A stretch of 17,256 bases of DNA from Clostridiales bacterium UBA1779 (GTDB lineage: Bacteria > Bacillota > Clostridia > Oscillospirales > CAG-272), in NCBI GenBank assembly GCA_002314565.1, contig DCGL01000010.1, positions 43,992 to 61,247 of the forward strand. Reading direction: 5' to 3'. This document shows positions 13,249 through 17,256 of the stretch, one piece after another (the first letter of the stretch is position 1; every line of letters begins with the position of its first letter). Position numbers and translations under genes: made by a program. The notes under the pieces are model-generated. The model ran no database searches, was not told the origin of the DNA, and was given only the letters and a program-made list of their open reading frames with translations.

Positions 13249-15156
13249 TTATTTATGTCTGAGAATGCGTGAACTGTTGAGAATGACGCCGAATGCCCCG
13301 ACGTTGTGGGCAAGGGCACCGACAATTGCAGTGATGAAACCGAAAGATGAGAGAATAATCATCAAGGCACTGACGGTCATTGACAGAATCAGATTTTCGT
13401 AAATGATACGTCTCGTTTTTGATGCAAGACTGATTGCGAAGGGGATGTTCATCAGGTTGTTGTTCATAAGGGCAATGTCAGCTGACTGAATGGCAAGGTC
13501 TGAACCCATTGCTCCCATTGCAATGCCGACCTGGGCTTCTCTGAGGACGGGAGCGTCATTGATACCGTCTCCGACCGCGATTACCGTGCCGGTTTGTGAG
13601 AGCGTTCTGAGGTGTGACAGCTTGTCTTCCGGCAAGAGGGAAGCGTATACTTCATTGACTCCGGCTTCAATCCGGATCTTTTCGGCCGATTCAATTCTGT
13701 CACCGGTCAGCATTACGGTTTTTCCGACACCGAGCTCTCTGAGCTCACAAACGCATTTTTCGGCATCCGAACGTATAGAGTCTCCTATTGCAACTGCACC
13801 GAGAAGAGTATTGTCGCAGCAGACAAAGCTGAGAGAACCCGAATTGTCTGATGCAAAGCCTTCGGGAACCGCGATTGTGCAGAGTTCTTCAATCCAGCTG
13901 CGGCGTCCGAACCGAATTACGCGTCCGTCTTCACAGGTACCCGTGAGTCCCTTTCCGGACGTTTCACGGATTTCGCATCTGATCTTTCCGTAATCCCTGC
14001 CGGCTTTTCGCATAACGGCAGCTGATATCGGATGTGATGAACCTGAGGATACCGAAGCGGCATAATCCAGTACGGTGGAAATATCCGCACCTTCATAGGG
14101 AATAATTTCCGTGACAGTCATTTCGCCTCCGGTAAGAGTACCGGTTTTATCAAAGACAACCGTATCTGCGTGATTTAACTCTTCAAGAAACTTTGAATTC
14201 TTTATAAGAATTCCTCTCTTGGTGGCAGCGGACAGGGCGGCAACCATAGGGGCGGAGGTGACGAGCATCTGTCCGCAGGGGCAGGAGACCACAAGTATTG
14301 CTATGGCACGGGACAGGTCCTTTTCAATCAGCGCAACGGCCGCGGCAATGGCAAGCACCAGTGGAATGTAATACTTCATAAACCTGTCAACAAGACGGGA
14401 TTCCGGGATGGAAATACTTTCGGACTCCTCTATGAGCTTCAGAACGGATGAAAAAGAAGTATCGGAATATTTCTTTCTGACTTCAATCTTTAAGGTTCCG
14501 TCTATATTGAAGGTTCCCGCAAAGACCTTGTCACCGGGACCTGCAAAATACGGTTCAGGCTCGCCGGTCATTGATTTCTGGTCGATATTGCTCTCTCCTT
14601 CAAGAATAACACCGTCTGCCGGAATGCCGGCTCCGGGAGTGACGAGAACACGCTGACCGGGTTCGAGAGAACGCGAATCAACACGTTGCGTGCTGCCGTC
14701 TTCGAGAATCAGGGAAGCCGTTTTCTGCTGAAGGAGTTTCAGACCTTCAATGGCTTCGCGCCCGCCCATAATGCTGCGTTCTTCAAGCAGATGGGAAACG
14801 TTCAGAATTATGGGAATCAAAAGAGCGGGAATCAGTTCACCGGAAAAGAAGCAGGCGGATATGGCAATGGCAACGAGAATTTCCATTGCGCGCGTGAAGT
14901 TCTTTGTGAACAAGCCTCTGAAGGCTTCAATGAAAATGGGAAGACTTTCAATGATAAAGCCGAGAGTATAAATAAGCGAGGGAACTACAGTGCTTTCAGG
15001 TTGGATCCAAGAGACGGTAAGTCCGGCTGCAAGGCAGGTGAGCCCTGCAATGCCCGTGACTATATCAACGGCAAGATGACGTTTGTTTTGCTCGGATATA
15101 TTGTTTCTCGCAAGAGATTCGAGACTGTTTTTGCCCATATGGTCAATATTTTCCAC
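13249..15156 (-). CDS. P1B-type heavy-metal-transporting ATPase, no N-terminal metal domain
   Basis: A 635-residue membrane pump that uses ATP to move a metal ion across the cytoplasmic membrane. P-type machinery is complete: TGE 197-199 (actuator), DKTGT 336-340 with D336 the phosphorylated Asp, the P1B His-Pro at 375-376, TGD 484-486 and GDGIND 529-534. Eight membrane segments fit: about 28-50, 58-78, 89-123 (two), 262-279, 282-301, 587-605 and 608-631. The TM6 transport motif is CPC at 292-294, but continues GQM instead of the usual ALV/ALG. The last helix has HNVGA...NSSR instead of the Asp of zinc pumps. There is no CxxC metal-binding domain at the N-terminus. The GTG start lies six bases after the hflK-like stop with AGGTGA as its site; ATG 15138 is an alternative. 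Substrate cannot be assigned. Confidence 0.93.
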   Translation of the reverse strand: MENIDHMGKNSLESLARNNISEQNKRHLAVDIVTGIAGLTCLAAGLTVSWIQPESTVVPSLIYTLGFIIESLPIFIEAFRGLFTKNFTRAMEILVAIAISACFFSGELIPALLIPIILNVSHLLEERSIMGGREAIEGLKLLQQKTASLILEDGSTQRVDSRSLEPGQRVLVTPGAGIPADGVILEGESNIDQKSMTGEPEPYFAGPGDKVFAGTFNIDGTLKIEVRKKYSDTSFSSVLKLIEESESISIPESRLVDRFMKYYIPLVLAIAAAVALIEKDLSRAIAILVVSCPCGQMLVTSAPMVAALSAATKRGILIKNSKFLEELNHADTVVFDKTGTLTGGEMTVTEIIPYEGADISTVLDYAASVSSGSSHPISAAVMRKAGRDYGKIRCEIRETSGKGLTGTCEDGRVIRFGRRSWIEELCTIAVPEGFASDNSGSLSFVCCDNTLLGAVAIGDSIRSDAEKCVCELRELGVGKTVMLTGDRIESAEKIRIEAGVNEVYASLLPEDKLSHLRTLSQTGTVIAVGDGINDAPVLREAQVGIAMGAMGSDLAIQSADIALMNNNLMNIPFAISLASKTRRIIYENLILSMTVSALMIILSSFGFITAIVGALAHNVGAFGVILNSSRILRHK

Positions 15157-15162
15157 AGACTC

Positions 15163-16110
15163 TCACCTCTCTCCGATAATAATCTTTGACTCGGAATCGC
15201 TTACAAGTCGGATATCCGTGATTTTCTGCATAATTTCGCTGAGTTTCTGATTGTATACGCGTACTCTGACTGCCTCTCCTTCGCTTTCATACTGTTCAAG
15301 TATGCCGCGGAACTCGGAAAGATATGCGTTTGCTTCGGCAACGTCGGAAGCTCCTTTGGCGGTTGCAGCGGAAATCAGGGCAGCGGCGTCTGACTGAGCC
15401 CCGGGGATAACGGTTTCTCTGTATTGTTCGGCCTGCTCCTTCAGAGTTTCGGAACGGACCTTGGCCGAGTTGACGGCTTCATAGGTTTCCTTGACTTCGG
15501 CGGGCATACTGACGTCAGTCAGTTCGACGGAAGAAAGAGTAATACCGGTATCGGCTGCGGCAAGGATGCTGCCTGCCTTTTGCAGAATTTCTTCGGCAAG
15601 AGTGCTCTTGCCAGTCGTCAGCAGAGTATCGGAGCTCATACCCGCAGCGATTTCAATCATTGCGTTGCTGACTGAAGCGTTAACCAGCTTTTCCTCGTCT
15701 ATGACGTTTACTGCATATGCGACGGGATTCGTAATCATATACTGAACCGAGGCAGACAGCAGTATGATATTGGAATCACCGCTGATAACGTAACCGTTAT
15801 GCGTGTACCCTGTCATCATAGAAGGAGTATAATGGGTTTTGACTTCGATTTTCCTGACCTGTCCGGTCGGGACTGTGACAACCTCATCGATAATATACGG
15901 GAAGGCAAACAAGAGTCCCGGCTCGTGAATCTGTTCTTCATAGGTGCTTCCGCTGAGTTTTCCGAAGCGGAAAATCAGAGCAACCTCTCCGGATTTTACT
16001 ATTCTGATTCCGGAGCACGCAATTATCAGAACCACGGCAAGCACGAGCACGGCAAAATACTTTGAAAGCGAATCGAGAATGTCACCGGTTAGTGTGTTTT
16101 TCTTTTTCAT
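15163..16110 (-). CDS. hflK: HflK-like SPFH (band 7) membrane protein
   Basis: A 315-residue protein with a short cytoplasmic N-terminus, one membrane anchor at about residues 18-38, an SPFH/band 7 domain (about 36-210) and an Ala/Glu-rich coiled coil (about 205-280). Features closer to HflK than HflC are the IDEVVTVPTGQVRKIEV region, ISGDSNIILLSASVQYMITN then PVAYAVNV, and the ITLSSVELTDVSMPAEVKET segment before the coiled coil. In E. coli HflK-HflC form a large cage around the FtsH protease. Its ATG overlaps the stop of the HflC-like gene (ATGA) and its stop sits inside the binding site of the pump gene. SPFH membership is firm; the HflK label is moderate. Confidence 0.85.
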   Translation of the reverse strand: MKKKNTLTGDILDSLSKYFAVLVLAVVLIIACSGIRIVKSGEVALIFRFGKLSGSTYEEQIHEPGLLFAFPYIIDEVVTVPTGQVRKIEVKTHYTPSMMTGYTHNGYVISGDSNIILLSASVQYMITNPVAYAVNVIDEEKLVNASVSNAMIEIAAGMSSDTLLTTGKSTLAEEILQKAGSILAAADTGITLSSVELTDVSMPAEVKETYEAVNSAKVRSETLKEQAEQYRETVIPGAQSDAAALISAATAKGASDVAEANAYLSEFRGILEQYESEGEAVRVRVYNQKLSEIMQKITDIRLVSDSESKIIIGER

Positions 16111-17189
16111 TTTACAGTATTGGCAGTATCGGCATTTTTTATCAGTCCGTAAATTGCTTCCGTGAGGGCAATTCTGTCAGACTCCGGCAGTTTTGAGAGA
16201 ATATATTCAAGGTCTTTTGTAACCGTTGTGTTACCTGCGTCGGTATCATCCTGAAGCATGGATGAATATGAGGAGAGGATATTGAAGGGATAGGTGTCGG
16301 TGCTGATTACGAGAACGGTTCCGGAACCGACTGAGGAAGAAACGGTATCAAGCTCACGCAGGAAGGTGTAAAGCTCAAGATTGGCTGCCTGGGCAGCAGC
16401 GTAAATCGAAGCAACCTCCTTTTCGGCGGCGGCAGCGATTTCGGCAGCCGACGTGGTTCCTTCTGCGATGATTTTTGCGGCCTCCGCATCTGCATCGGAA
16501 CGTATCTTGTTTGCGTCGCGTTCAGCTGCGGCGATTATCGTATCAATGTCCTTCTGGCGTTCAGCAGCCATCTGGTCGAAAACGCTTGAAAGGTTAGTGT
16601 CGGGCAGAGAAAGCTGAAGAATGCTGACTGCCGAGACCTCGATTCCGTAGTTTGCAAGACATTTGTCGTGTACGACAGCGGTTATTTCATCCTGAATCTG
16701 ACGCGTCTTGAGGCTTTCGGTTTCAAGGGATACGAGATTCTGAAGCTCGTATGAGCCGAGAACGCTGTTTGTCGCACTGAAAATCTGGTCCTGAATATAA
16801 GAGTCGATGCTGCCTGTCGTCCCGACGCTGTTGTGGAAAAGCAGCGGGTCACTTATCTGCCAGATAACGTATGACTGAATCATTACGTTGCGTTTATCCT
16901 TCGTCGTGGTTTCAAGGAAATTTGATTCAAGATAATTCAGGCGTGCGTCATATGTGACAACGGTTTCAAAGGGCCAGGGAAGGCGAAGATGAAGTCCCGC
17001 CTCGCTCGTTTCATCGCGCGCTGCTCCGAATCTGAGCACGATGGCGCAGGAACCTTCTCTGAGTCTGAAAGTGAACCCAAACCAGAAAAGAAGCAGGATG
17101 ACGGCAAGAGCCAAAAAAATTCTGAGTACGTAGGAACCGACTGACGTGCTCCTTTTTTTATTTTCGGATATTTCTGTATTCTGATTCAT
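16107..17189 (-). CDS. hflC: HflC-like SPFH (band 7) membrane protein
   Basis: A 360-residue protein with one N-terminal membrane anchor (about 21-41), an SPFH/band 7 domain (about 43-210), and a long Ala/Glu coiled coil (about 205-275). HflC-like marks are EGSCAIVLRFG, DARLNYLES then TKDKRNVMIQSYVIWQISDP, GIEVSAVSILQLSLPD, and the segment LYTFLRELDTVSSS followed by VLVISTDTYPFNIL. Beyond residue 305 is an extra C-terminal stretch of about 55 residues that ends in a predicted helix (TKDLEYILSKLPESDRIALT). It is the first gene of the minus operon in the window, the reverse of the E. coli hflK-hflC order. GAGGA lies about eight bases before the ATG. Confidence 0.85.
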   Translation of the reverse strand: MNQNTEISENKKRSTSVGSYVLRIFLALAVILLLFWFGFTFRLREGSCAIVLRFGAARDETSEAGLHLRLPWPFETVVTYDARLNYLESNFLETTTKDKRNVMIQSYVIWQISDPLLFHNSVGTTGSIDSYIQDQIFSATNSVLGSYELQNLVSLETESLKTRQIQDEITAVVHDKCLANYGIEVSAVSILQLSLPDTNLSSVFDQMAAERQKDIDTIIAAAERDANKIRSDADAEAAKIIAEGTTSAAEIAAAAEKEVASIYAAAQAANLELYTFLRELDTVSSSVGSGTVLVISTDTYPFNILSSYSSMLQDDTDAGNTTVTKDLEYILSKLPESDRIALTEAIYGLIKNADTANTVK

Positions 17190-17256
17190 AGATAAATCCT
17201 CATATATCAGTCTGAAGCGGCGGGAATTGAGCCGATCCAGATATTTGAACGGTTAC
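17190..17256 (-). other. Window end upstream of hflC-like gene, unassigned
   Basis: Besides the binding site GAGGA near 17197-17201, this stretch shows no clear promoter. On the minus strand one frame is open from the window edge to TGA at 17200-17202 and would encode the last 18 residues of an upstream gene ending ten bases before the hflC-like ATG; another frame is open to a TGA at 17207. It is too short to decide whether the operon has more genes upstream. Confidence 0.25.

Overview
The window carries the 3' part of an S10 operon, the complete spc and alpha operons, and then, in the opposite direction, a three-gene membrane operon. Gene order (rpsN-rpsH, secY-adk-map-infA-rpmJ-rpsM-rpsK-rpsD-rpoA-rplQ), the zinc-binding short S14, rpsD sitting between rpsK and rpoA, strong GGAGG-type ribosome binding sites and roughly half GC content point to a member of the Clostridia, most likely a gut-type Oscillospirales/Ruminococcaceae relative. 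That placement is inference from layout and protein style, not from a search.

Positions 1-13093, plus strand: 27 co-directional genes, rplB (3' end only), rpsS, rplV, rpsC, rplP, rpmC, rpsQ, rplN, rplX, rplE, rpsN, rpsH, rplF, rplR, rpsE, rpmD, rplO, secY, adk, map, infA, rpmJ, rpsM, rpsK, rpsD, rpoA, rplQ. Together they build both ribosomal subunits, the Sec translocon channel, nucleotide supply, N-terminal methionine removal, initiation factor 1 and the RNA polymerase alpha subunit. Spacing is tight, with many 1- or 4-base stop/start overlaps. The exceptions are two structured gaps, before rpsH (4037-4200) and before rpoA (11458-11629), and a small hairpin before rpsE. These are candidate regulatory leaders. 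Several proteins have lineage-specific additions: an Arg/Asn/Gly repeat tail on S3, a Lys/Ala/Glu tail on L17, an enlarged KOW loop plus zinc ribbon on L24, and an insertion in L6. infA appears to use a CTG start codon.

Positions 13094-13248: a convergent intergenic region with a perfect 16-bp bidirectional terminator hairpin and a second hairpin that would end transcription from the minus strand.

Positions 13249-17189, minus strand: an apparent operon, read right to left, of an HflC-like SPFH protein, an HflK-like SPFH protein and a P1B-type metal-pump ATPase without a metal-binding N-terminal domain. The first two overlap by 4 bases and the pump starts 6 bases after the second. The fixed linkage of a prohibitin-like membrane scaffold pair with a heavy-metal-type pump that has unusual transport-site motifs is the most system-like and least explained part of the window. 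The last 67 bases are too short to assign.
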